Assembly (NCBI RefSeq): GCF_005845215.1
Contig: NZ_SPHO01000001.1
Location: forward strand, 1 to 64,000
From: Clostridium sp. 1001271st1 H5
Lineage (GTDB): Bacteria; Bacillota; Clostridia; Lachnospirales; Lachnospiraceae
Reading direction: 5' to 3'
Length of the DNA: 64,000 bases
Part shown: positions 44,781-54,049 of the stretch, one piece after another
How the letters are laid out: the number at the start of each line of letters is the position of its first letter
Numbering within the stretch: position 1 is the first letter of the stretch
Notes under the pieces: model-generated
Seen by the model: the letters and a program-made list of their open reading frames with translations, nothing else
What the model was told of the DNA's origin: nothing
Databases searched by the model: none
Position numbers and translations under genes: made by a program

Positions 44781-46223
44781 ATGAATAAGAATGCATCCAA
44801 AAGTACTTCAACTATCAAAACAGGCTCTATTTATGAATTAAATGGACGCCCTCCATTCGCACAGGCATTTCCGCTGGGATTCCAGCAGCTTTTAGCCATG
44901 TTCGTGGGAAACATTGTTCCCATGATTCTGGTGGCAAATGCATGCGGCATGGACACTTCGCACGCTACACTGCTTCTGCAGTGCTCCATCCTGGGAGCCG
45001 GCGTGGCCACACTTCTGCAGGTATTCCCCATACGATTCGGCAATCTTCAATTCGGGTCAGGGCTGCCTGTCATGATGGGACTGACATACACATTTCTTCC
45101 CATCTGCATTTCCGTATCTGTCAATTATGGGTTAGGGGTTTTGTTTGGGGCGCAGTTAGTAGGCGGTCTGGTGTCCATTGTCATCGGTTTCGCTCTTCCA
45201 AAAATTAGGAGATTCTTCCCGCCGGTTGTGACAGGGACCATCATCACTTCCATCGGCATCTCCTGCTTCCCCATTGCTGCCTATAATCTGGCAGGCGGAC
45301 AGGGAGACCCGTCCATGGGTCAGCTTCACAACTTTGTCATTGGTCTGATAGTCATTCTGGCCATCCTGATTCTCAACGGATACGGCAAAGGAATGGTCAG
45401 CGCGGCAGCCGTACTGGGCGGCATGATTGTGGGATATGTCATAGCAGCCATCTGCGGATACATAAACTTCGCGCCTATCAGCGAAGCAGCATGGTTTGCT
45501 GTTCCAAGGCCAATGGCATTTGGAAAACTGGAGTTCCACCTGAACTTTGTTCTGGTCTTTATCCTGCTGTTTTTTATCAATGCAGTGGAAATGTCAGGAG
45601 ACTTCACGGTTTCAGCCACAGGCGGTCTGAACAGGCAGCCCAAGAACGAGGAGCTGAGAGGCGGCATTATCGCCAACGGCATTGCATGTATCTTTTCCTC
45701 TTTCTTCAACTGCTTTGCCACAGGAACCTACAGCCAGTGCTCCGGTATCGTAGCTCTGACAAAGGTCTGTAACCGGTGGGTCATGGGATGGGGAGCCATC
45801 ACTCTGACCGCGGCAGCCTTCTGCCCCAAGCTGGCCAGCGTGCTTTCCACCATACCTAACTGCGTCATCGGCGGAGCCACAATCGTGGTATTCTCCATGA
45901 TATGCATGTCCGGCATGAGCCTGGTGGCAAGAGCCAGATTCACCAACAGGGCCATGCTTATATGCGGACCTGCCCTTGCACTGGGACTGGGCATCTCCCT
46001 GGCTAAGGATACACTGTCAGGCATGGGTGAGTATGTACAGATGTTCTTCGGGGAGTCTTCCATTATCCTGGTGGCCGGATTTGCCATTGTCCTGAACCTG
46101 ATTCTTCCAAAGGACCAGACGGACCAGGAAGTGGAGGCAGAGTATATAAGGGAAATCAGCCAGACAGAAGAGGACGGCGCTGCATCTGAAAACGGCAATG
46201 AACTGGAGACAGCGAAAGCTTAA
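44781..46223 (+). CDS. NCS2-family purine permease
   Basis: This 480-residue, roughly 14-helix nucleobase transporter has the family motifs QFGSGLPVMMG-like helix 3 region, TGTIITSIGISCFPIAA and the NGIACIFSSFFNC...TYSQCSGIVA segment near helix 10. It probably imports urate or xanthine. AAAGGAGA lies 8 nt before ATG 44781; a longer frame from 44568 overlaps hydA and lacks a site. The 166 nt between hydA and this gene hold nothing notable. Confidence 0.9.
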   Translation: MNKNASKSTSTIKTGSIYELNGRPPFAQAFPLGFQQLLAMFVGNIVPMILVANACGMDTSHATLLLQCSILGAGVATLLQVFPIRFGNLQFGSGLPVMMGLTYTFLPICISVSVNYGLGVLFGAQLVGGLVSIVIGFALPKIRRFFPPVVTGTIITSIGISCFPIAAYNLAGGQGDPSMGQLHNFVIGLIVILAILILNGYGKGMVSAAAVLGGMIVGYVIAAICGYINFAPISEAAWFAVPRPMAFGKLEFHLNFVLVFILLFFINAVEMSGDFTVSATGGLNRQPKNEELRGGIIANGIACIFSSFFNCFATGTYSQCSGIVALTKVCNRWVMGWGAITLTAAAFCPKLASVLSTIPNCVIGGATIVVFSMICMSGMSLVARARFTNRAMLICGPALALGLGISLAKDTLSGMGEYVQMFFGESSIILVAGFAIVLNLILPKDQTDQEVEAEYIREISQTEEDGAASENGNELETAKA

Positions 46224-46256
46224 TTGTGTGAATCAGAGAGAAAAGGAGTTTTGATT

Positions 46257-47681
46257 ATGATTAACCATTTGTTTAAAAACGGAATCATTGTAACGGTAAA
46301 TCCTGACAGGGAAATATTTTTTCACGGTGCGGTAGCTGTGAAGGACGGCCGGATTGCGGAGGTGGGACCCACCGAGGCATTGGAGGCCAAGTATACGGAC
46401 TGTGAACGGGTGACGGACCTGGAGGGCAGGGTAATGTTCCCCGGCTTTGTAAGCACCCACAACCATTTGTTCCAGACCCTGCTTAGGGGACTGGGAGATG
46501 ATATGGTATTAAAGGACTGGCTGGAAACCATGACCTTCCCCGCAGCCACCAATCTGACTCCTGATGACTGCTACCACGGCGCCATGCTGGGCCTGATGGA
46601 GGGCATCCACAGCGGCATCACCACCAATGTGGATTATATGTACCCCCATCCAAGGGAAGGACTGGACGACGGCGTTATAAAGGCCATGAGAGAACTGGGA
46701 ATCCGCGGCATCTTCGGCAGGGGATGTATGGACACCGGTATTGAGTACGGCGTGCATCCGGGCATCACACAGCAGAAGGACGACATTGAGAAGGGTGTCA
46801 GGGACATCTTTGAGCGTTACCACAACTGCGACAACGGCCGCATCAAAATCTGGGTGGCTCCGGCAGCCATGTGGTCCAATACCAAAGAGACGCTGCAGAT
46901 GCTGTGGAAGGTGACCAACGAATATAAGTCAGGCTTCACCGTACATATCTCAGAAACAGAGTTTGACAGGGAGGCAGCCAAGGGAATTCACGGCTTGTGG
47001 GATATAGACGCCATGATTGACATGGGAATCTGCGGACCCAATGTACTGATGGTGCACTGCGTACATCTGACGGATGAGGATATCGAGAAGGCAAGAAAAT
47101 ATGACCTTAAGATTTCCCACAACGTATGTTCCAACATGTACCTGTCCTCAGGCGTGGCCCCGATTCCAAAGCTTTTAAAGGCAGGCGTCACCTGTTCCCT
47201 GGGCGTGGACGGAGCAGCCTCCAACAACGCCAACGACATGATAGAGCTGATGAAGAACACGGCCCTGATGCAGAAATGCGCTACCAGGGACCCGCTGTCC
47301 ATGTCAGCTGAGAAAGTAGTGGAGATGGCCACCATTGACGGCGCAAGGGCTATTGGCATGGAGGATGAGATTGGCTCCATCCAGGCAGGCAAGAAGGCTG
47401 ACCTGGTAATCTTTGACCCTTATGAATGCGTCAAGGCAGTGCCCCTTCACAATCCATGCTCCACCCTGGTGTACTCCGCATCCTTAAAGAACATTACAGA
47501 TGTGTATGTAGACGGCAGGGCGGTTATGGAAAAGGGCGTCATCCTTACGGTGGAGGATGAAAAGACAGAGCTCCGGGCAGCCCAGAAGGCAGCGGAGGAG
47601 CTTTGTGTGAGAGGCAATATCACCAACCGCTTGGAAGGACATAAGTGGAACGATACTTATAGAAAATATGAGAGGCAGTAA
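46257..47681 (+). CDS. 8-oxoguanine-deaminase/ATZ-TRZ-like amidohydrolase
   Basis: This 474-residue metal hydrolase has a mononuclear amidohydrolase site: H68 and H70 (STHNHLFQ), H230 (VHISE), H267 (VHCVHL) and D318 (GVDGAASNN). The F-Q-T-L-x-R stretch after HNH is typical of 8-oxoguanine and hydroxytriazine deaminases. It probably deaminates an amino-purine or an 8-oxo-purine. AAAAGGAG at 46241-46248 selects ATG 46257. The next amidohydrolase follows 3 nt later. Confidence 0.88.
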   Translation: MINHLFKNGIIVTVNPDREIFFHGAVAVKDGRIAEVGPTEALEAKYTDCERVTDLEGRVMFPGFVSTHNHLFQTLLRGLGDDMVLKDWLETMTFPAATNLTPDDCYHGAMLGLMEGIHSGITTNVDYMYPHPREGLDDGVIKAMRELGIRGIFGRGCMDTGIEYGVHPGITQQKDDIEKGVRDIFERYHNCDNGRIKIWVAPAAMWSNTKETLQMLWKVTNEYKSGFTVHISETEFDREAAKGIHGLWDIDAMIDMGICGPNVLMVHCVHLTDEDIEKARKYDLKISHNVCSNMYLSSGVAPIPKLLKAGVTCSLGVDGAASNNANDMIELMKNTALMQKCATRDPLSMSAEKVVEMATIDGARAIGMEDEIGSIQAGKKADLVIFDPYECVKAVPLHNPCSTLVYSASLKNITDVYVDGRAVMEKGVILTVEDEKTELRAAQKAAEELCVRGNITNRLEGHKWNDTYRKYERQ

Positions 47682-47684
47682 ATA

Positions 47685-49031
47685 ATGACAAAAAATGGAA
47701 ATCTGGCAGCGGCCATTATAAAACCAGACTATGTATTGACGCCTGAGGGCCTGAAAAAGGGCTGGGGCGTCCGGATTGAAGAAGGACGGATTGCCTGTGT
47801 GGGTCCATGGGATACGCTTGGGAACGGAAGCAGCGGGGAGGCGCAGACAATCTGCCTTCCGGGACAGATGCTTCTTCCGGGCTTTGTAAATGGGCACAAC
47901 CACATGTACGGCGTTCTTTCCCACGGCATTACGGCAGAGGCAATGGTAACGGATTTCTCCGATTATCTGGAGGATTTCTGGTGGCCCTACGTGGAGGACA
48001 GAGTGGACCATGACCTGGCGCGAATCACAACCAGGTGGGCCTGCGTGGAGATGATTGACTCCGGGGTCACATCCTTTGTGGATATCCTGGAAGGACCTAA
48101 TTCCATTCCCGGCGCCCTTGAGGTAGAAAAAGAGGAGGTGGAAAGGGCCGGCCTGCGCGGCCGACTGTCCTTTGAAGCCTGTGAGAGAAAGAGCGGAGAG
48201 AACGGCAGGCTGGGCCTGAAGGAGAATTTTGACTTTGCCATGGCCTGCAATCAGGAAGACGGCCTGGTGAAAGGCGTCATGAGCATTCACACCCTGTTTA
48301 CCTGCGGCGAGGATTTCATACGTGAGGCAAAGCATATGGCAGATGAAGCCGGCTGCCTGCTTCACATGCATATGAGTGAAAGCGACCTTGAACCGGCATG
48401 GGCCAGGGAGCATCTGGGAACCACGCCTGTGGAGGCATACAACGGCTTTGGATGCCTGGACAAAAATGTCCTGGCTTCCCAGCTGGTGCAGGTCACTGAT
48501 AAGGAAATAGCCATTCTGGCGGAAAAGGACGTAAAGGCCATTTCCATGCCCCTGTCCAACTGCGAGGTGGGAGGCGGAATCGCTCCCATCGAGAAGATGC
48601 TGGATGCAGGCATGACGGTTGGCCTGGGCACAGACGGCTATGTGAACAACTTCTTTGAAGTGATGCGGGGCGCGTTCCTGATACACAAGGGCTACCATAA
48701 GGACCCCCAGGCCATGCCTGCAAAGAAGGTATTTTGCATGGCCACAGAGCTGGGCGCAAGGGCTGTGGGCATAGAGGCGGGCGTCATTAAGGAAGGCATG
48801 CTGGCCGACCTGATTACCGTGGATATGGCCAGACCCACCCCTATCAATCAACATAACGTATATGACCAATTAGTACTTTTTACCAACCCCCAGAACGTGA
48901 TAAACGTGATGGTGGGAGGCACATGGCTTAAGAGGGACGGGAAACTGGTTACCCTTGACAAGGAGGCTGTGCGCAGGGAGATGGAAGAAAAGACAGAGCG
49001 GTTCTGGAAAGGAGATTCAGAATGTCGTTAA
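47685..49031 (+). CDS. ssnA: SsnA-like amidohydrolase with altered active site
   Basis: This 448-residue protein resembles SsnA of E. coli in its GHNHMYGVLSHGI opening, H227/H229 (HMHMSE) and D317 in GTDGYVNNFFEVMR. The strand-6 position that holds His in SsnA and related deaminases (AHG-type) is Q266 here, in LASQLVQVTDKE. The usual metal or water-activating site may therefore be changed. It overlaps the hydroxylase gene by 10 nt. SsnA is a conserved member of gut purine-degradation clusters, with an unsettled reaction. Confidence 0.85.
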   Translation: MTKNGNLAAAIIKPDYVLTPEGLKKGWGVRIEEGRIACVGPWDTLGNGSSGEAQTICLPGQMLLPGFVNGHNHMYGVLSHGITAEAMVTDFSDYLEDFWWPYVEDRVDHDLARITTRWACVEMIDSGVTSFVDILEGPNSIPGALEVEKEEVERAGLRGRLSFEACERKSGENGRLGLKENFDFAMACNQEDGLVKGVMSIHTLFTCGEDFIREAKHMADEAGCLLHMHMSESDLEPAWAREHLGTTPVEAYNGFGCLDKNVLASQLVQVTDKEIAILAEKDVKAISMPLSNCEVGGGIAPIEKMLDAGMTVGLGTDGYVNNFFEVMRGAFLIHKGYHKDPQAMPAKKVFCMATELGARAVGIEAGVIKEGMLADLITVDMARPTPINQHNVYDQLVLFTNPQNVINVMVGGTWLKRDGKLVTLDKEAVRREMEEKTERFWKGDSECR

Positions 49032-51382
49032 CAAAAGTAGGCGAAAAACATTTTTCTGTGGTTAACCACTGCGTACCCCGTATTGACGGGGTGGATAAGG
49101 TAACAGGAAGGGCGCGCTACGCAGCGGACATCTATATGGAAGGAATGCTTTACGCTGGAGTTTTGCGAAGCCCCTATTCCAGTGCCAAAGTAGTGTCCAT
49201 TGATGCTGAAAAAGCAAAAGCGATTCCGGGTGTGGAGGCAGTGGTTACCTGCTTTGATATGCCCCGCACCAGAAGCTGGGCAGGGTACATGTACCTGACC
49301 GATACCATCCGTTACTCCGGTGACTGTGTGGCCATGGTTGCGGCCCGGTCAAAGGAGCTGGTGGATGAGGCTCTGGAGGCGATTCATGCAGAGTATGAGG
49401 AGCTTCCGGGCGTGTATACCATTGAGGAGGCCTTAAGCCAGGGCGCCTGTGCTGTCCATGAAAAATATCCCGACAATATTTTCAGGGAATCCATGTTCCA
49501 TATCCGCAAAGGCGACCCGGATGCAGCATTTGAAAAGGCTGACATTGTTCTGGAAAGGGAATACAGGACCCAGTACATTGAGCACTCTTACATTGAACCG
49601 GAGGCATGCGTCTGTTACCTGAACCCCAACGACGGAGCCATGACCGTGCATTCCGCTTCCCAGAACCCCTTCTTTACAAGACGCTATGTGGCGGATGTGC
49701 TGGGAGTTCCCATGAACCAGGTCCGCATGGTGCAGGAAACCTTAGGCGGCACCTTCGGAGGCAAGGAAGAGGGAGCAGGGCTGGTGGCAGGCAGATGCGC
49801 CTACCTGTGCAGCCTGACGAAAAAGCCTGTGAAGTTTGTGTTTAACAGGGAGGACTCCTTCCTGGAATCTGCAAAGCGCCATCCCTTCCGTCTGCGCTAC
49901 AAGGCCGGACTTACAAAGGACGGCCGGATTGTGGCCTGGCAGGGCGAGCAAGTGGATAACTGCGGAGCCTACAATAACCAGACCCAGTTCATGAACTGGA
50001 GGGCCAATGTCCATTCAGCAGGCCCTTATGAGATTGACAACATCAGCACAGATACATACGGCGTGTTCACAAACAATGTGCACTCCGGAGCCATGAGAGG
50101 CTATTCATCCCCGCAGCTGATTTGGGCGCAGGAGCAGTTCATCGAGGAGCTGGCCATGGCCTGCGGCATGGATGAGCTGGAATTCCGCCGCAAGAACCTT
50201 CTCCACGACGGAGCACTGACAGCCACCGGCGTTCCTGTGGAACACTGCGTCATCCGGGAAATCATGGATGCAACAGCGGAACAGACCGGTTATAAGGAGA
50301 AACACGCAGCCTACTTAAACCAGCCTGAGGGAAGCCGCAGGCGCAGGGGCATCGGCCTGGCCGTATGCCACAGGGGTTCAGGCCTGGGAGCCGAGTCTCC
50401 GGATGCATCCGGATGTATGATGATTTGCAACGAGGACGGTTCCGTGATGATTAACTCCGGTCTGGCGGAGAACGGCCAGGGCTTAAAGACAGCCTATGCC
50501 CAGATTGCGGCAGAGGCCCTGGGCGTAAGCTATGACGCGGTCCGTTTCTTCGGCACTGACACCCACACCATACCGGACTGCGGCATGACCGTTGCTTCCA
50601 GAGGAACGGTTATGGGAGCACAGTCTGTCAGGAAGACAGGAGAGAAGTTAAAAGGAGTCATGATTCAGAATGCTCTGGAGCTCCACAGCCTTCCTCTGGA
50701 GGAAATCGAGAAGACATACGGCCTTAAGAAGGGAACCCTGGATTACAGCAGGATAACCCCGGACCAGGTGGAGCTGTTAGACAGCCAGTTTTATTTGAAG
50801 AAATACCCGGATGTGAAGGTTCCCTTCTCCGGTGTCTGCAATTCCTGTCTCTGGACCGGCAAGCAGATGGCTGCCTTTGAATGGTTTAAGCCCCAGGAGC
50901 TGGTTCAGGACCACGAAACAGGCCAGGGAAAAGCATTCCCCACCTTTGCTTACGGCTGCATTGTGGCTGAAGTGGAAGTGGATATGAAAACCGGCTATGT
51001 GGATGTGCTGGAGGTAACAGCCAGCCACGACGTGGGAACAGCCATTAATCCGGCCCTTGTAAAGGGACAGATTTACGGAGGCATTGTCATGGGCCAGGGC
51101 TTTGCGGTGACAGAGGACGTGGTTACCGGAAAGAGAGGCCAGAAGACAAAGAACTTTGACAGCTATATTCTTCCCACCTCCATGGACGCACCGAAAATGA
51201 ACATTAATATCTATGAAAACCAGGACCCGGCAGGTACCTATGGGGCAAAATCCATCGGAGAACCAGCCACCGAGGGCGTGGGGGCAGCCATTGCCAATGC
51301 CATCTTTAACGCCACCGGACGCCGGGTCTATGAGAATCCTGCAGACTTAGAGACAGTATTGCTGGGACATAAATTACAGTAG
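49022..51382 (+). CDS. xdhA: xanthine dehydrogenase-type molybdopterin subunit
   Basis: This 786-residue large subunit binds molybdopterin cytosine dinucleotide. Motifs: GGTFGGKEEG, GAMRGYSSPQ, ENGQGLKTAYAQ and AKSIGEPATEGVGAA, with predicted catalytic Glu E747. AAAGGAG before ATG 49022 sets the start inside the ssnA-like gene. With the FAD and 2Fe-2S subunits that follow it makes a complete XdhABC-type purine hydroxylase. The substrate could be xanthine, hypoxanthine or a related purine. Confidence 0.93.
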   Translation: MSLTKVGEKHFSVVNHCVPRIDGVDKVTGRARYAADIYMEGMLYAGVLRSPYSSAKVVSIDAEKAKAIPGVEAVVTCFDMPRTRSWAGYMYLTDTIRYSGDCVAMVAARSKELVDEALEAIHAEYEELPGVYTIEEALSQGACAVHEKYPDNIFRESMFHIRKGDPDAAFEKADIVLEREYRTQYIEHSYIEPEACVCYLNPNDGAMTVHSASQNPFFTRRYVADVLGVPMNQVRMVQETLGGTFGGKEEGAGLVAGRCAYLCSLTKKPVKFVFNREDSFLESAKRHPFRLRYKAGLTKDGRIVAWQGEQVDNCGAYNNQTQFMNWRANVHSAGPYEIDNISTDTYGVFTNNVHSGAMRGYSSPQLIWAQEQFIEELAMACGMDELEFRRKNLLHDGALTATGVPVEHCVIREIMDATAEQTGYKEKHAAYLNQPEGSRRRRGIGLAVCHRGSGLGAESPDASGCMMICNEDGSVMINSGLAENGQGLKTAYAQIAAEALGVSYDAVRFFGTDTHTIPDCGMTVASRGTVMGAQSVRKTGEKLKGVMIQNALELHSLPLEEIEKTYGLKKGTLDYSRITPDQVELLDSQFYLKKYPDVKVPFSGVCNSCLWTGKQMAAFEWFKPQELVQDHETGQGKAFPTFAYGCIVAEVEVDMKTGYVDVLEVTASHDVGTAINPALVKGQIYGGIVMGQGFAVTEDVVTGKRGQKTKNFDSYILPTSMDAPKMNINIYENQDPAGTYGAKSIGEPATEGVGAAIANAIFNATGRRVYENPADLETVLLGHKLQ

Positions 51383-51398
51383 AAGGGAGATTCGGCAA

Positions 51399-52274
51399 AT
51401 GATTCAGTATAAGTATCACAGGGCCGCTTCCCTGGACGACGTAGTGAAGGTGCTGCAGGAATACGGCGGCAAGGCCCGTATCGTCGCCGGGGGCACGGAT
51501 ATCATGGTGCAGATTCATGAAAAGGATAAACGCTGGAAGGACCTCCAGTGTCTGCTTGACATCACCTATTTAGACAAGGAGCTGCGCTATATCAGCGAGG
51601 ATGAGGAGTATGTCTACATCGGCCCCCTGTCCACACACACGGATTTGGAGCAGTCAAAAATTATTGCAGAGCACATCCCCTTTCTGGGATGGGCCAGCGC
51701 AACTGTGGGTTCCCCGCAGATACGCAACCGCGGCACCCTGGGCGGAAGCATAGGCAATGCATTCCCTGCCTCTGACCCGCTGCCTGCCCTGATTGCTGCA
51801 GACGCCCTTATCAGGGTGTATGGGCAGGATGGGGAACGCATCAGCCCTCTGAAGGATTTTTATGAGGGAAAGGGAAGCCTTAAGCTTCAGCCGGGAGAAT
51901 TCATCCGTGAATTCGTGGTGAAGAAACTGCCTGAGGGAACCAGAATGGGATTTTCCAAGCTGGGCAGGAGAAAGGCACTGGCCATATCCAGGCTTAACTG
52001 TGCGGCCGCCCTTACCATGGACTCTGAGGGAACCATCACAGAGGCCAGAATTGCACCGGGTTGTATCTTTGTACAGCCTGACAGGGTGGAGAAGGCAGAA
52101 CAGGTCCTCATTGGACAGAAACCCTCCGAAGCGCTGTTTGCCAAAGCAGGGGCAGCCGTGGCAGAGGTTATGATTGAGCGTACCGGCGTCCGCTGGTCCA
52201 CCCAGTATAAGGAGCCGGCGGTCCAGGAAATCGTACTTCGGGCCCTGTGCCAGGCAGCAGGAATGGAGGTATAG
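51399..52274 (+). CDS. xdhB: xanthine dehydrogenase-type FAD subunit
   Basis: This 291-residue CoxM/XdhB-type subunit shows AGGTDIMVQ and VGSPQIRNRGTLGGSIGNAFPASD, the FAD-binding motifs. It would carry electrons from the 2Fe-2S subunit to NAD+ or another acceptor. AAGGGAGA precedes the ATG. It is the only hydroxylase FAD subunit in this window, although three molybdo-subunits are present. Confidence 0.93.
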   Translation: MIQYKYHRAASLDDVVKVLQEYGGKARIVAGGTDIMVQIHEKDKRWKDLQCLLDITYLDKELRYISEDEEYVYIGPLSTHTDLEQSKIIAEHIPFLGWASATVGSPQIRNRGTLGGSIGNAFPASDPLPALIAADALIRVYGQDGERISPLKDFYEGKGSLKLQPGEFIREFVVKKLPEGTRMGFSKLGRRKALAISRLNCAAALTMDSEGTITEARIAPGCIFVQPDRVEKAEQVLIGQKPSEALFAKAGAAVAEVMIERTGVRWSTQYKEPAVQEIVLRALCQAAGMEV

Positions 52275-52276
52275 CA

Positions 52277-52768
52277 GTGGAGAAGATGAAGATAAATTTT
52301 ACATTGAATGGAAAGCCCTGCCAGGTGGAGGTCAAACCGCACCAGAGGCTTCTGGATATGCTGAGGGACGACCTGCGCCTGACCGGTACAAAGGAAGGCT
52401 GCGGAATCGGTGAGTGCGGCGCCTGTACCGTGATTCTGGACGGAAAGGCAGTTACAGCCTGCCTGGTGCCTGCACCGGCCGTGGACGGACGTGATGTGGT
52501 TACCATCGAGGGCGTGGGCTGTGACGGAAAGCTGGACCCGGTGCAGGAGGCGGTTCTTGAAAACCACGCCCTCCAGTGCGGATTCTGTACTCCGGGATTT
52601 ATCATGAGCGCCAAGGCGCTGTTAGACGAGAACCCGGATGCAACACGGGAGGAAATCCGCCGGGCCATATCCGGAAACCTGTGCCGCTGCACAGGGTACG
52701 AACAGCTGACCGACGCCATCTACCAGGCAGCAGAGGAGCTTAAGAAGCTTCACATGGAGAGGCTGTAG
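52277..52768 (+). CDS. xdhC: xanthine dehydrogenase-type 2Fe-2S subunit
   Basis: This 163-residue subunit holds two [2Fe-2S] clusters: CGIGECGACTV followed by a distal Cys, and CGFCTPGF with CRCTGY. A GTG start at 52277 is preferred because GGAGGT (52265-52270) lies 6 nt upstream; ATG 52286 is possible. Only 2 nt separate it from the FAD gene. Confidence 0.92.
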   Translation: MEKMKINFTLNGKPCQVEVKPHQRLLDMLRDDLRLTGTKEGCGIGECGACTVILDGKAVTACLVPAPAVDGRDVVTIEGVGCDGKLDPVQEAVLENHALQCGFCTPGFIMSAKALLDENPDATREEIRRAISGNLCRCTGYEQLTDAIYQAAEELKKLHMERL

Positions 52769-52832
52769 CGGATAAATAAAGCAGGGCCGGTGGATGACTG
52801 CCCTCAATATAAAATCAAGGAGATATTGGAAC

Positions 52833-54029
52833 ATGAGCTGTGAAATCAAATGGGCTTTAAACAAAATGCCTAAGACCGAAGATAAAAATCTTCCCATCAT
52901 GTCTGTGGTGGAGGTAAAGAAGGCAAGGGCTTTCCATGAGAGCATTCCCCAGTACCAGGTAACGCCTCTGGCAGACCTTAAGAACATGGCAGGATATCTG
53001 GGCCTGGCCAAGGCCTGTGTAAAGGATGAGAGCTACCGGTTCGGCTTAAATGCATTCAAGGTATTAGGCGGTTCCTATGCCATTGCAAAATACATTGCCA
53101 AGGAGACTGGGCGGGACATCAGCCAGATGCCGTACAGCGTGCTCACCTCCAAAGAGCTTCGCGATGAGTTCGGCCAGGCAACCTTTTTCTCAGCAACAGA
53201 CGGCAACCACGGCAGAGGTGTTGCCTGGGCAGCCAACCGGCTGGGGCAGAAATGCGTTATCCGCATGCCTGTGGGCTCCACCGAGAACAGGCGCCGCCAC
53301 ATTGAGGACGAGGGCGCTGAGTGTACCATTGAGAAGGTAAATTACGACGACTGTGTCAGGATGGTAGCCGAGGAGGCAAAACACGCGGAGCGCGGCGTGG
53401 TTATCCAGGACACTGCATGGGAAGGCTACGAGGAGATTCCTTCCTGGATTATGCAGGGCTATTCCACCATGGCGGACGAGGCAGTGGAGCAGTTTGAGGA
53501 GCGCCCCACCCATGTGTTTGTCCAGGCCGGCGTGGGAAGCCTGGCAGGAGGCGTGGTGGGCTACTTTGCCAACAAGTATAAGAAGAATCCTCCGGTGATG
53601 GTAGTGGTGGAAGCAGAGCCTGCGGCCTGCCTCTACAAGGGGGCGGAGGCAGCAGACGGGGAAATCCGTATTGTGGACGGCGAGATGCCTACCATTATGG
53701 CCGGACTGTGCTGCGGCGAACCCAATATCACTTCCTGGGATATCTTAAAGAACCATGTGACTGCATTCCTGGCAGTGAATGATGATGTGGCCAGAAGGGG
53801 CATGCGTATGCTGGCAGCTCCCTTTAAGGGAGACCCCCAGGTCATTTCCGGTGAGTCCGGCGCAGCCACATTCGGCGCCCTGGCCACCATCATGATGGAT
53901 GAATCCTACCGCGAGCTGCGTTTAGAGCTTGGACTGGACCAGGATTCCAAGGTACTTATGTTCTCCACCGAGGGAGACACGGACCCTGACCGCTATAAGA
54001 CCATTGTATGGGAAGGCGGACTTAAGTAA
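52833..54029 (+). CDS. ygeX: diaminopropionate ammonia-lyase-type PLP enzyme
   Basis: This 398-residue fold-type II PLP enzyme has the cofactor Lys K76 in RFGLNAFKVLGG, a phosphate-binding GVGSLAGG and a TDGNHGRG motif. In E. coli it splits 2,3-diaminopropionate to pyruvate and ammonia. In purine clusters of anaerobes its place suggests it works on the amino acid released from the opened purine. AAGGAGA lies 9 nt before ATG 52833. Confidence 0.93.
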   Translation: MSCEIKWALNKMPKTEDKNLPIMSVVEVKKARAFHESIPQYQVTPLADLKNMAGYLGLAKACVKDESYRFGLNAFKVLGGSYAIAKYIAKETGRDISQMPYSVLTSKELRDEFGQATFFSATDGNHGRGVAWAANRLGQKCVIRMPVGSTENRRRHIEDEGAECTIEKVNYDDCVRMVAEEAKHAERGVVIQDTAWEGYEEIPSWIMQGYSTMADEAVEQFEERPTHVFVQAGVGSLAGGVVGYFANKYKKNPPVMVVVEAEPAACLYKGAEAADGEIRIVDGEMPTIMAGLCCGEPNITSWDILKNHVTAFLAVNDDVARRGMRMLAAPFKGDPQVISGESGAATFGALATIMMDESYRELRLELGLDQDSKVLMFSTEGDTDPDRYKTIVWEGGLK

Positions 54030-54049
54030 ACAAAAGCTGGAGGTAAATT

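Noticed and set aside
47484..48869. Long minus-strand frame of 461 codons
   Set aside because: It mirrors two well-supported amidohydrolase genes, has no ribosome binding site and shows no family motif.
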